37,212 bases of DNA from Verrucomicrobiales bacterium (lineage in GTDB: Bacteria > Verrucomicrobiota > Verrucomicrobiia > Limisphaerales > UBA9464). Numbering within the stretch: the first letter of the stretch is position 1; each line of letters begins with the position of its first letter. The notes beneath the pieces are model-generated. The model ran no database searches. It had not been told where the DNA came from and saw only the letters and a list, made by a program, of their open reading frames with translations. The stretch is from the NCBI GenBank assembly GCA_005801385.1, contig SYEM01000239.1:1-37212 (forward strand), written 5' to 3'. The position numbers and the translations under genes are program-made. Positions 1-8,363 of this stretch are shown one piece after another.

Positions 1-696
<696 letters not shown>

Positions 697-699
697 GAC

Positions 700-749
700 A
701 GACCGTCTGGGACGGACCTCGGAGGCTAGGAGGGGTCCGGACCGAGGTC
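700..749 (-). promoter_or_regulatory. Inverted repeats in the tatC-secA spacer (possible secA leader structure)
   Basis: The roughly 100-base spacer between tatC and secA holds two inverted repeats. One pairs GACCTCGG (715-722) with CCGAGGTC (742-749). The other is CCGTC-TGG-GACGG (703-715), ending only a few bases from the secA ATG. A 10-base palindrome GGTCCGGACC (734-743) lies inside the first. There is no T-run, so these do not look like an intrinsic terminator. Control of secA translation is an inference only. Confidence 0.35.
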
Positions 750-798
750 AAAGACAGAAGCCATTCCAAAACGGCGCCTGCAGTAGCCCCTGAACCCA

Positions 799-1803
799 CT
801 ATTCCGTGGATTCGGAAGCCGCCTTGCGCTCCGCCCGATCCCACCACTTGGCGATGAGGACGCTGATCTCGTAGAGGATGTGCAGCGGGATGAACATCAG
901 GAACATGGTCATCGGGTTGCCGTCGGGGGTAATGAACGCCGCCGCCACCAGACCCACCACCACCCAGTACATCCGAAGGCCAGACAGCCGCTCGGCATCG
1001 AGGATTCCGATCTTCACCAAGGTCAGCAGCACCAGCGGCAGCTCGAAAGCCACCCCCATGCCGATCATGAACCAGCAGACAAAACTGATGTACTCGGAGG
1101 CCCGCCACTCGTCCGCCGCAAAGCCGATCCAGTTGGAGAAGGTCACCGTGGAACTGAGGGCCACCACGGTCACAATGAAGTAGCAGAACGCGACCCCCAT
1201 GAAGAACAGGAGGGTCCCAAAGCCGGCGATCCGGTACACGAGGCGCTTCTCATGGACATGGAGAGCCGGGAGGATGAACTGCCCCAGGAAGAACAGGACA
1301 AACGGGGCTGCAATGGCCGCTCCGCCGTAAAGGGCGATCTTCACGGCCACCACGAAGGGCTCAGTCGGGCCGAAGGTCTTCAACCCCACCCGGATTCCAT
1401 ACTTCGCCACCGCGGGTGGATTGGGGTCGGGGACCATGCCCAGCACCATGTTGGTGCCGACCGGGATGGGCGCGACCTTCAGGTAGAGATCCTGGTTGGT
1501 CGTGGTGCCCTGGACCGGAAAATCCTTGGCCAACATCTGTGATAGGACATTGGTGCCGATCGTGATGACGACCCGGGGCTGATCCGTCACCCGGACCCGC
1601 TGGGCCAACACCAGTGGCCACTCCAGGAACTTCACGATGTAAGGGCTGCCGCTGAGGCTGACCAGAATGCCCAGCGCGACCGCAATGGCGCACTTCACGA
1701 AGGTCCAGCGGAGATCCTCGAGGTGCTCGAGGAAGCTCTTGACCGGACCACCCCCCTCTTCGTCGTCGTGCTCCGGGGGCAGCACCTCGAGATCGTCGGC
1801 CAT
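799..1803 (-). CDS. tatC: Sec-independent translocase subunit TatC with enlarged first periplasmic loop
   Basis: TatC is the polytopic inner-membrane receptor that recognises twin-arginine signal peptides and recruits TatA. The 334-residue product has the family's N-terminal signature SFLEHLEDLRW (about 23-33), the conserved TEPF segment that follows the first periplasmic loop, and the late FITPD...MFLMFIPLHILYEISV block with the final membrane spans. Usual TatC proteins are about 250 residues. The excess sits mainly between TM1 and TEPF, where roughly 75-90 residues (for example QMLAKDFPVQGTT) form an enlarged periplasmic loop. A short acidic N-terminal extension (PPEHDDEEGGG) is also present. 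It starts 26 bases after the upstream tatA-like gene, so it is probably co-transcribed. The stop codon is TAG. The ATG at 1803 is preceded by a GGAG at suitable spacing. Confidence 0.95.
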   Translation of the reverse strand: MADDLEVLPPEHDDEEGGGPVKSFLEHLEDLRWTFVKCAIAVALGILVSLSGSPYIVKFLEWPLVLAQRVRVTDQPRVVITIGTNVLSQMLAKDFPVQGTTTNQDLYLKVAPIPVGTNMVLGMVPDPNPPAVAKYGIRVGLKTFGPTEPFVVAVKIALYGGAAIAAPFVLFFLGQFILPALHVHEKRLVYRIAGFGTLLFFMGVAFCYFIVTVVALSSTVTFSNWIGFAADEWRASEYISFVCWFMIGMGVAFELPLVLLTLVKIGILDAERLSGLRMYWVVVGLVAAAFITPDGNPMTMFLMFIPLHILYEISVLIAKWWDRAERKAASESTE

Positions 1804-1829
1804 GCCAGGTCTCCGGGATCGGCCCCCGG

Positions 1830-2120
1830 TCAGGCCTTGGGCGACAGGTCCGTCCGCTGGGACGACTGCGAGAGGGATTCCTGCGGAGCCTTCGGCGTCG
1901 GGGCGGGCGGCGTGCGCTCCACCTCATCCATGGCCCGATGCAGCTCCTCCTGGACATCGCGCGAGGCCTTCTTGAACTCCTTGATGCCCGTGCCGACGCC
2001 CTTCATCAGTTCTGGTACCTTCTTGGCGCCGAACAGGATCAGGACGACCACGGCGATCACAATGACCTCCGTGGAGCCAATCATGCCGAGGGGTAGGGGA
2101 TTCATCGGGTGCAGTTCCAT
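1830..2120 (-). CDS. TatA/TatB-family translocase subunit (second copy)
   Basis: This is a 96-residue TatA/TatB-family protein with one N-terminal membrane helix (VIVIAVVVLILFGAKKVPEL, about 19-38). An amphipathic helix [14 protein letters not shown] follows, and then a Pro/Ser/Gln-rich polar tail. The FGxKK(V/I)PEL hinge is typical of TatA. The longer C-terminal tail, with a DEVERTPP stretch, and the position directly before tatC are suggestive of a TatB role, but sequence alone does not settle TatA against TatB. It lies between another tatA and tatC on the same strand, with gaps of 13 and 26 bases. Its amphipathic-helix codons are identical over 47 bases to those of the upstream paralogue. 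Confidence 0.9.
   Translation of the reverse strand: MELHPMNPLPLGMIGSTEVIVIAVVVLILFGAKKVPELMKGVGTGIKEFKKASRDVQEELHRAMDEVERTPPAPTPKAPQESLSQSSQRTDLSPKA
1963..2009. repeat. 47-bp perfect direct repeat, copy 1 (within the second tatA-like gene)
   Basis: These 47 bases are identical to 2195-2241. Both code for the amphipathic helix ([15 protein letters not shown] region) of the two tatA-family genes. Flanking codons differ, so identity is confined to this block. That suggests recent duplication or gene conversion. Confidence 0.9.
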
Positions 2121-2133
2121 GCCAGGGATCCCA

Positions 2134-2340
2134 TCAAGCCGACTTCGGTCCGGAGCCGCCCGGAGGGTCCGACGGATCGTTCGTGACCTCCTTGGAGGCC
2201 TTCTTGAACTCCTTGATGCCCGTGCCGACGCCCTTCATCAGCTCGGGAATCTTCCGGGCGCCGAACATGAGGACCACGATCCCGAGGATGACGAAAATCT
2301 CCGTCGTCCCGAGGAACGCGATGGGCAGGGGCATGGACAT
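2134..2340 (-). CDS. tatA: TatA-family twin-arginine translocase subunit (first copy)
   Basis: This is a small TatA-type pore-forming subunit of about 68 residues with a short N-terminus, an [25 protein letters not shown] membrane helix and hinge, and the amphipathic helix [16 protein letters not shown]. The tail is short and Pro/Gly-rich. The ORF track begins at a GTG (2355). The ATG at 2340, or the next at 2334, gives a more usual TatA N-terminus, and 2340 is chosen here. It is the first gene of the minus-strand tatA-tatA/B-tatC-secA cluster. Confidence 0.9.
   Translation of the reverse strand: MSMPLPIAFLGTTEIFVILGIVVLMFGARKIPELMKGVGTGIKEFKKASKEVTNDPSDPPGGSGPKSA
2195..2241. repeat. 47-bp perfect direct repeat, copy 2 (within the first tatA gene)
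   Basis: This is the second copy of the 47-base block found at 1963-2009, in the same orientation and at the homologous position of the paralogous tatA gene. Confidence 0.9.
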
Positions 2341-2430
2341 GGAACTCACAAACACAGCCTAGGATCGCTGCCTCCGACGGTAAAGGGGCAAAAACGGCGC
2401 GCCCGGGTGCGGGCCTCCGCGGGCGGACGC

Positions 2431-2457
2431 AAAAAGGCCGGGCCCGAAGGCCCGGTC
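2431..2457 (-). terminator. Rho-independent terminator of the large secreted-protein gene
   Basis: On the minus strand a GC-rich stem (CCGGGCC-TTCG-GGCCCGG, extended to about 9 bp) is followed at once by TTTTT. It lies about 35 bases past the stop of the 2492-5917 gene and before the tat cluster, so it should separate the two transcripts. Confidence 0.85.
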
Positions 2458-2491
2458 CTGATGGGGTGCCAACCCAGCGTTCCGTCCCGGT

Positions 2492-5400
2492 CTACTGATA
2501 GCGGATCACGAGGTTGCCGCCCGATACCGACAGCCCCGTGATGGTGACCGGGGAGGTCGACGAGAGGCGCAGGAACTGGACGGATCCGCCTGCCGGCACG
2601 GTCACGGTCTTGGCCTGGGCATCGACCACCGCTCCCGCCACCGCGGTGTACGATCCGTTGAGGGTGACGGAGCCGATGGGCTCGATCGAGGCACCGGCCA
2701 CGGCCGAGGTATAGGCCTTGATGCCCCCGGCGGAGTTCACCAGCGTCCGGACACCGGACGATCGATCCACTGTGAACAGCTCCAGATTCGCCCCGCCAGA
2801 GCGCTCGTACCAGACAAGGCGGATGCCGTAGACACCCGCCGCCTGCACGACGACGTCGAACGTCTCATCCGCAGGCCCCCCATTTCGGAAGGCCAGGGGC
2901 GGCGAACCGGCACCCAGATTGAGACCCGCGGCCAGCTTGTAGCCATCGTCCGATCGGACCCCGAACCGCGTGATGCCCGCGGGCAGATCGAGGAACGCCA
3001 CGACCTCCATCGCGTAGTTGTCATTGCCGAGAGCGTCGTCCTGTCCAGGGATGGGCTCATCACCCTCGAAGTAGCCCACCGAACCCCCGCTGGTGGCGTC
3101 CTGGGAGAAGTTGATGGCCTGGGAGACGACGTTGGTGTCGTAGAGCCTCGCGATCGACGAATTGGCTGCCAATTGGGCTTCCGCACGGTCGAGGCTGTTC
3201 TCCCCCATCTCCTGGGCCTGGGTGACCCTCACCTTGAAGCCGCGCTCCGATCCCGGACCCGACAGGCGGGTGGCCGGATCGAGTTCGCGATAGGTGACGG
3301 TGAACGCCCAGATATTGGTCTGTAGCACGCCCTCGTTGTCTGCGAAGACCAGACGGGCCTCCTGGACCACCCCTTTCGGCGGGAGCGGGGTCAGGACATG
3401 GGAGACCAAGGCACCGGTCGCCACGGAGGTCACGGTGGGCGGGACCCGAACGCCGTTCACCGAGAGCTGGATCGAGGAGGTCTTGACCTGGGTGTCCCGG
3501 TTCTGGATCGACACCTCGATCCGCGGCTCGGTGGTCTCGACCACGGCCCCGTCCGTCGGCGACACCGACGTCACCGCCGCGCGCTGGACCCCGGCGTCCG
3601 CCACCGGGACGAACACCAGGTAGTTGATGTAGCGCGCCCCGGTGCCGTTGTCTGGGGTGAGGTGCCGCAGCCGGAGGGTCTTCTTGCCGGACAGCCGGAG
3701 CACGACCCGGTTCTTGCCGGTGCCGTCGGTCAGCGGGACGTTCCGCGCAGTGAAGCCCGACTGCACGCCGAGGAAGCTGCCCAGCAGCCTCGGTTCGGCG
3801 CCAACCGCCGAGGAGACCTCCTCCAGGACGCTGTCCGCCTTCTCCATGTTGACCACGGACTCCCGGAGATAGACCTCGTAGGAGCCCGCCGCGAACTCAC
3901 GGGTATAGTTCATCCAGTCGTCGACCGCGATGTCCCCCACCTCGTAGTCGTAGATTCCCTGGTCATTGTTGAAGAGCGACGGACGACGGTTGTCGAGGGA
4001 CCGCTGCATCCGGATGGCGTCTTGGGTCCGGTACGGCGTGTCGTCGCCGCTGGGACCCGACCGGGTGTCCTGGTAGTCCGTGCCCGCCACACCAACCCGG
4101 TCGGTGTACGAGTTGCCGACCACGCCGCCGCCCTCGGCACTGCGGACCGGGTTGTCGAGGAACTGGCCGCCGTCGAAGTCGTAATCCTCCGCCTCCACCG
4201 TCCGGGTGTCGGCCGAGAAGGTGTCGAAGGCGATCATGGCCGTCCGGGTCGTCCCCCCGGAATCGGTGACGGCCAGCTGCCCTAGATACGACTTGTTCTT
4301 CTCGAAGCCCCCGAGGGTCCCGGTCCGGGTGGTCCCGGCCGGTCCGAGGAGGAGTCCGTTGGCCGTGGTGTAGTCGACCCCATTGAGGGTAACCTTGAAG
4401 CCCGCATCCGGGAGCGGCCGGTCGTCGACCACGGAGAACGCCACCTTGGTGTCCGCAGCAAGGAAGACCGATCCCTCGGCCGGAGAGACTGCGTCGATCC
4501 GCGGAGCCTCGTCGACGGCCGTCGGCGGGGCCGCGGCGTTGAGGTTCCGGTAGACCACCTGGTATCCGTTCGGATCCTTGCCGCCATCGGCATAGAGATA
4601 GAGCACCACGTTGCCGACCAGGTTCGTGAATGGAGCCGGAGGGCTGTCGGTCCCGTCGGCCAGCACATCCGCCTCGGGCGTGTCGACGAAGGTCCGGTCG
4701 AACAGCACCGCGCCCCCGGCATCGAGGTCCAGGACCCGTCCACGGATCACCACGTTGCCATCGACCGTGGTGAGGGTGAGCACCAGCCGGACATTCGTGT
4801 TCTTGATGGCGGGGCTGACGTTCTCGTTGAAGAAGTACTTATTGATGCCCTTGGTGATCAGAAGGTCCGACTCCGACTTCGCGATTCCGTATCCACCGAG
4901 GGAATTGGCACCGGTCTTCTGGGGGATAAAGGCCAGCACCGCGAAGGAGTCGGGCCCCTGTCCGGACACGAGATCCACCGAGAACTCGTGGAGGGTTCCC
5001 TCCGTCAGCTCATAGGTCTTGGTGGTCTTGGTGCTGCTGACGAAGAACGCCTGGCCGATCGCGGGCAGGTCGAAGGTGAACACGCCTCCCGACTGCTTCC
5101 CTCCGGGAAGCGGCTGGCCCGCCGGGTTGGCGTCCTTCCATCCGGACCGCTCGGCCGCCTTGAAGTCGTCCAGCACCGCCCCCTCGGCGACGAACACCTG
5201 GGCGTTGTCGAAGACCACCTGATAGCCCTCCGGGTTCTTGCCGCCGTCCGCGTACAGGTAGAGGACGAAGTTGCCCACCAGATTGAGGAAGGGAGCCGGA
5301 GGGCTGTCGGCTCCGTCTGCCATCACATCGGCCGCCGGGGTGTCGATGAACGTCTTCTCCCAGATCACCGCATTGCCTGCATCACGGTCCAGGACCTGTC

Positions 5401-5917
5401 CCCGGATGATCACGTTGCCCGATCGGGCCTCGAGGTTGAGCACCAGGGTGACGTTCTGGTTCTTCACCGCGGGCTGGACGTTCTCGTTGAAGAAGTACTT
5501 GTTGATGCCCTTGGTGATCAGGAGATCCGTCTCCGATTTTGCGATCCCGTAGCCGGCCAGTGAGTTGGCCCCGGTCGCCTGGGGGATGAAGGCCAGCACG
5601 GCGAAGGAGTCGCCTCCCCGGCCTGAGACCAGGTCGACCCGGTATTCGAGGGTGCGACCCTCGACGAGCTCGAAGGTCTCCGAGGTCTTGGTGCTGCTGA
5701 CGAAGAACGACTGGCCGATCGTCGGCAGGTCGAAGGTGAAGACGCTGCCGGACTGTTTTCCGCCGGGCAGTGGCTGGCCTGCCGGATTGGCGTCTTTCCA
5801 GCCGGAACGTTCAGCGGCCTTGAAGTCGTCGAGGATGCGGGCCTGCACCGGGGCCTGGCTCAGGACCGCCAGCGCCGCGATTGCGGTGAGACAGCGAAGG
5901 AATGGGAGGAGACTCAT
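2492..5917 (-). CDS. Large secreted protein with tandem 220-residue repeats, CBM6-like and PA14-like regions
   Basis: The track ORF starts far upstream (6586). The ATG at 5917 gives a 1141-residue protein with a credible signal peptide (MSLLPFLRCLTAIAALAVLS, cleavage near QAPVQA), and it is chosen for that reason. Residues about 28-247 and 248-467 are two copies of one module starting (I/V)LDDFKAAERSGWKDANPAG. After them comes an Ig-like stretch with a VSPAEGS motif, then a CBM6-like region beginning VEAEDYDFDGGQF (about 573). A second Ig-like stretch follows, and then a PA14/GLEYA-like region (about 890-1050) containing LPAGITRFGVRSDDGYKL. There are no recognisable catalytic residues. The protein is probably extracellular and carbohydrate- or surface-binding; the exact role is unknown. 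It is followed by a strong terminator and faces away from the acyltransferase locus. Confidence 0.85.
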   Translation of the reverse strand: MSLLPFLRCLTAIAALAVLSQAPVQARILDDFKAAERSGWKDANPAGQPLPGGKQSGSVFTFDLPTIGQSFFVSSTKTSETFELVEGRTLEYRVDLVSGRGGDSFAVLAFIPQATGANSLAGYGIAKSETDLLITKGINKYFFNENVQPAVKNQNVTLVLNLEARSGNVIIRGQVLDRDAGNAVIWEKTFIDTPAADVMADGADSPPAPFLNLVGNFVLYLYADGGKNPEGYQVVFDNAQVFVAEGAVLDDFKAAERSGWKDANPAGQPLPGGKQSGGVFTFDLPAIGQAFFVSSTKTTKTYELTEGTLHEFSVDLVSGQGPDSFAVLAFIPQKTGANSLGGYGIAKSESDLLITKGINKYFFNENVSPAIKNTNVRLVLTLTTVDGNVVIRGRVLDLDAGGAVLFDRTFVDTPEADVLADGTDSPPAPFTNLVGNVVLYLYADGGKDPNGYQVVYRNLNAAAPPTAVDEAPRIDAVSPAEGSVFLAADTKVAFSVVDDRPLPDAGFKVTLNGVDYTTANGLLLGPAGTTRTGTLGGFEKNKSYLGQLAVTDSGGTTRTAMIAFDTFSADTRTVEAEDYDFDGGQFLDNPVRSAEGGGVVGNSYTDRVGVAGTDYQDTRSGPSGDDTPYRTQDAIRMQRSLDNRRPSLFNNDQGIYDYEVGDIAVDDWMNYTREFAAGSYEVYLRESVVNMEKADSVLEEVSSAVGAEPRLLGSFLGVQSGFTARNVPLTDGTGKNRVVLRLSGKKTLRLRHLTPDNGTGARYINYLVFVPVADAGVQRAAVTSVSPTDGAVVETTEPRIEVSIQNRDTQVKTSSIQLSVNGVRVPPTVTSVATGALVSHVLTPLPPKGVVQEARLVFADNEGVLQTNIWAFTVTYRELDPATRLSGPGSERGFKVRVTQAQEMGENSLDRAEAQLAANSSIARLYDTNVVSQAINFSQDATSGGSVGYFEGDEPIPGQDDALGNDNYAMEVVAFLDLPAGITRFGVRSDDGYKLAAGLNLGAGSPPLAFRNGGPADETFDVVVQAAGVYGIRLVWYERSGGANLELFTVDRSSGVRTLVNSAGGIKAYTSAVAGASIEPIGSVTLNGSYTAVAGAVVDAQAKTVTVPAGGSVQFLRLSSTSPVTITGLSVSGGNLVIRYQ
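4517..5836. repeat. Tandem duplication of a 660-bp (220-codon) module
   Basis: Two in-frame copies, 5836-5177 and 5176-4517 on the minus strand, encode modules beginning ILDDFKAAERSGWKDANPAG and VLDDFKAAERSGWKDANPAG. Long stretches are nearly identical, such as the ITKGINKYFFNENV region. The copies are exactly 660 bases apart with no linker. Confidence 0.9.
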
Positions 5918-6257
5918 GGATGGGAGTGTCTGGGATTGGGACGCCAGGCTGACAGGCACGGCGTGGCCGTTCGGGGATTTTCCAAATCCAGCCAGAACAG
6001 GCCCAAAGATCAAGTGCGGGTTGGTATGGTGCGCTACTGTTTTATAGAGTCCCTCGGAGACTCCGAAAGCGGGCCCTCGGCAACAGCCACGGAGCATCCG
6101 ACAGGGATCTCCGGCCCCAGCAAGATTGGTCGTAAGCGCAAACCGCATCTGATCGTTCCACCCGGTTGCGGAGCGACACAGGTCCGCATGACCCCGGAAC
6201 CAGCCCTCCGGAACGACGGCTCCCAGAGCGGGGCTGCGTCGCATCGCTGCATGGATC
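5918..6257. other. Divergent intergenic spacer, 340 bp
   Basis: This is non-coding sequence between the minus-strand secreted-protein gene and the plus-strand acyltransferase locus. It should hold both promoters. The only AT-rich patch is TTTTATAG near 6041, which could serve as a -10 on either strand, but no convincing -35 partner was seen. Track ORFs crossing it are upstream extensions or shadows. Confidence 0.5.
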
Positions 6258-7142
6258 ATGTCCCATTCTCCCGCACTCGACGGCATCCGGGGGATCGCGA
6301 TCGCCGCGGTCCTCGTCTTCCATGTCCTACCGGAACATCTCCCCGGGGGATTCGCAGGAGTCGACGTGTTCTTCGTGCTCTCCGGATTCCTCCTCACGCG
6401 ACGGATTCTGTCGGAGGTCCGACAGGGCGGCTTCCGTATCGGCTCTTTCGTCCTCCGACGGGCCATGAGGATCCTGCCCAATCTGACCCTCATGCTCATC
6501 TCGGTCGTCCTTCTCTGGGCCTGGCTCTTTCCACCCGGGGCGTCCCAGGACGTGGCCCGACAGGGGCTTTGGACTCTGGCTGGCATCCCAAATCTCTACC
6601 TCTGGACCCATCTTGGAACCTACTGGGGACCCGCCGCCCACTGGTCTCCCTTGACCCATGCCTGGTCGCTCGGAATCGGGGAACAGTTCTATGTTCTGCT
6701 TCCCTTGTTTCTTCTGACTGTCCACCGCTGGTGTCCACAGCAGAGAACCTCTTGGATCCTGGGACTGGGGGCCACAAGCCTGTCAATCTGGGTACTCTGT
6801 GGGACACGGTATCCAGCGGGGACCTTCTATCTCCTTCCCAGCCGGGCTTGGGAACTCCTGCTGGGCTGCCTCATCGCGAGTCACCTGGACGACCGCCTGA
6901 CGAGTGCAGCTCCGCTCGTGCAGCGATGGAGCCCTGTCTGGGGATGGATCGGACTGGGGCTAGTGCTGGCCTCGTTCTCATTCCACGCGGAGCGACAGCC
7001 GGGTTCTCCCTGGAACCCGATCCCGGCCGCCTTGGGCTGCGGACTGCTAGTGGCTCACGCAGGAAGAGGGTCTGTAACTGTGGACCGCGTGGGACGATTC
7101 CTATCGTCCCGCGGGCTCGGCACCCTGGGCCGTCTCTCCTAG
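6258..7142 (+). CDS. Acyltransferase-3 domain fragment (upstream of first TAG)
   Basis: This is the 294-residue open part of the interrupted acyltransferase. It begins MSHSPALDGIRGIAIAAVLVFH, the R-x10-H motif typical of the acyltransferase-3 family. GGFAGVDVFFVLSGFLLTRRIL and several membrane helices follow, including THAWSLGIGEQFYVLLPLF, a hallmark of OafA-type enzymes. The ATG at 6258 is preferred to the out-of-frame ATG at 6251. The fragment lacks the last membrane spans and the SGNH domain, so activity is doubtful if the stop is real. Codon choice looks a little less GC-biased than in neighbours; this was not quantified. Confidence 0.7.
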   Translation: MSHSPALDGIRGIAIAAVLVFHVLPEHLPGGFAGVDVFFVLSGFLLTRRILSEVRQGGFRIGSFVLRRAMRILPNLTLMLISVVLLWAWLFPPGASQDVARQGLWTLAGIPNLYLWTHLGTYWGPAAHWSPLTHAWSLGIGEQFYVLLPLFLLTVHRWCPQQRTSWILGLGATSLSIWVLCGTRYPAGTFYLLPSRAWELLLGCLIASHLDDRLTSAAPLVQRWSPVWGWIGLGLVLASFSFHAERQPGSPWNPIPAALGCGLLVAHAGRGSVTVDRVGRFLSSRGLGTLGRLS

Positions 7143-7373
7143 TCCCTCTACCTGTGGCACTGGCCATTCCTCACGCTGGGAGGATGGATCGCCGAGCGCT
7201 GGGACTGGGATCTAACCCTTGGAAAGGCCGCGGGCACCGCCTTCAGCGTGGTTCCCGCCTCGCTAGCGCATCGCTACGTGGAGTTCCCCTGCCGTAATGC
7301 CACCACCCTTCCAATCTGCAGGCCAGCCCTCGTAGCAGCCGGCCTCGTCACGACCTAGCTCACCTGCGGGTGG

Positions 7374-8363
7374 ATGACCCAGAACCGCCCGGCGGATCCC
7401 CTGGTCCTGGTCGACCCACCCCACTATTCCGCCCGGACGTACGACGCAGGGAATCTCTTCGTCCATGACCTCTCCCAAAACAGCCGGTATCGGGGTCTGA
7501 AGACCCCCCCGTGCCCCGACCGACCGCGGGACTCGTGGCGTACCGGAGGGGTCATCCAATCTCACGGCGGGAGCGTCCCAAGGGTCGTCGTCCTGGGCAG
7601 CTCCCATGCGCTGATGTACTCGGCGATGATCGACGACCTCTGCAAGGGACTGGGACTGACGGTCGCTTTTCTCTGCGTTGATGGAGGCGCCTCCCCCTTC
7701 TTCGAGAACCGGCAGGGACACAGCTTCGCCTCGGATGCGCTTGCAGCCCAGTTCGACAGGTTCCGGCTCCATTGGATTCAGACCTGGCGGCCGGAAATTC
7801 TGATCGTCGCAGACCGCTGGGATGGGGGCACCTCCGGAACCGCAGGATTTGAGCGGAAACTGCGGAGGTTCCTGCGGGAGGTCGCCCCGTTCTCACGACA
7901 CCAGATCCTCGTGGCACCGGTCCCCATCCTCGGTGGTATCCGGGATTTGAACCTCCTCGAGCTGGTCCACTGGGAGTCAAGGCCTGACGGAACACCTGGG
8001 ATCCTGCGGGCTGACGGGAGGCAGGGCCTCCGGAACGCCGTTGTGGAGGTTATGGAGAAGATGCGGGAAGAATTCGGCGGGGTCCGGGTGGTCCGACCCG
8101 ATCTCGACCTCTTGTTGCCCGACGGGCAGGTCCGCTTCCTCTTCGGCCGACGGCTGCTCTATATCGACGAGGGACACCTGAGCGACGAGGGCGCCGCCCG
8201 GCTCCGGCCGCTTTTTGCCACGGTGCTGACGGAAGCCCTTGGCCATTCACAGGCCTCCACCTCGTGGGGGGATTGGAGCCTGAGGGAAGGCGGATGCCCC
8301 CCAGATTTGGCTCATTCGAGCCACGATCGATCGTGGATTACGAACTGGAGCCGGCCACGGTAG
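7374..8363 (+). CDS. SGNH-hydrolase-like domain fragment of the interrupted acyltransferase
   Basis: This 329-residue open frame lies after the second TAG and is in the same frame as the acyltransferase part. It contains a block I-like motif VVVLGSSHALMYS, with Ser in the catalytic position and the usual GDSH changed to GSSH. It also has a block V-like DEGHLSDEGA near the C-terminus, where His is the catalytic base. In intact family members this periplasmic domain completes acetyl transfer to the polysaccharide. No own ribosome-binding site is evident, so it is probably a stranded C-terminal half rather than an independent gene. Its last 52 bases overlap the convergent nuclease gene. Confidence 0.65.
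   Translation: MTQNRPADPLVLVDPPHYSARTYDAGNLFVHDLSQNSRYRGLKTPPCPDRPRDSWRTGGVIQSHGGSVPRVVVLGSSHALMYSAMIDDLCKGLGLTVAFLCVDGGASPFFENRQGHSFASDALAAQFDRFRLHWIQTWRPEILIVADRWDGGTSGTAGFERKLRRFLREVAPFSRHQILVAPVPILGGIRDLNLLELVHWESRPDGTPGILRADGRQGLRNAVVEVMEKMREEFGGVRVVRPDLDLLLPDGQVRFLFGRRLLYIDEGHLSDEGAARLRPLFATVLTEALGHSQASTSWGDWSLREGGCPPDLAHSSHDRSWITNWSRPR

Larger units (their letters stand above)
6258..8363 (+). pseudogene. Membrane O-acyltransferase (OafA-type) plus SGNH domain, interrupted by two in-frame TAG codons
   Basis: One continuous frame runs from the ATG at 6258 to the TGA-free end at 8363 except for TAG at 7140-7142 and TAG at 7356-7358, which are 216 bases (72 codons) apart. The translation is collinear with OafA/YrhL-type proteins of about 700 residues. 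It has an N-terminal acyltransferase-3 domain with ALDGIRGIAI and DVFFVLSGFLL. The family's SYSLYLWHWP block spans the first TAG (GRLS-stop-SLYLWHWPFL), and a C-terminal SGNH domain follows. The first TAG sits where Tyr (TAC) is usual, so a single base change explains it. Neighbouring genes use TAG as a normal stop, so general recoding is unlikely. I read this as a recently inactivated gene. Sequencing error at two sites is possible. Such enzymes O-acylate surface polysaccharides. Confidence 0.8.

Noticed and set aside
6041-6048. TATAAA/TATAGA as a -10 promoter box in the divergent spacer
   Set aside because: It fits both strands and lacks a convincing -35 on either; it is too far from both starts to be sure.
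5936-7297. 453-aa plus-strand ORF overlapping the acyltransferase start
   Set aside because: It lies in a different frame from the acyltransferase-3 motifs and has low-complexity Pro/Arg/Ser content.
7140-7358. Genome-wide reassignment of TAG as a sense codon
   Set aside because: tatC, the large secreted-protein gene, the cytochrome, the propeller, the ketosynthase and ruvB all end in TAG where homology ends.
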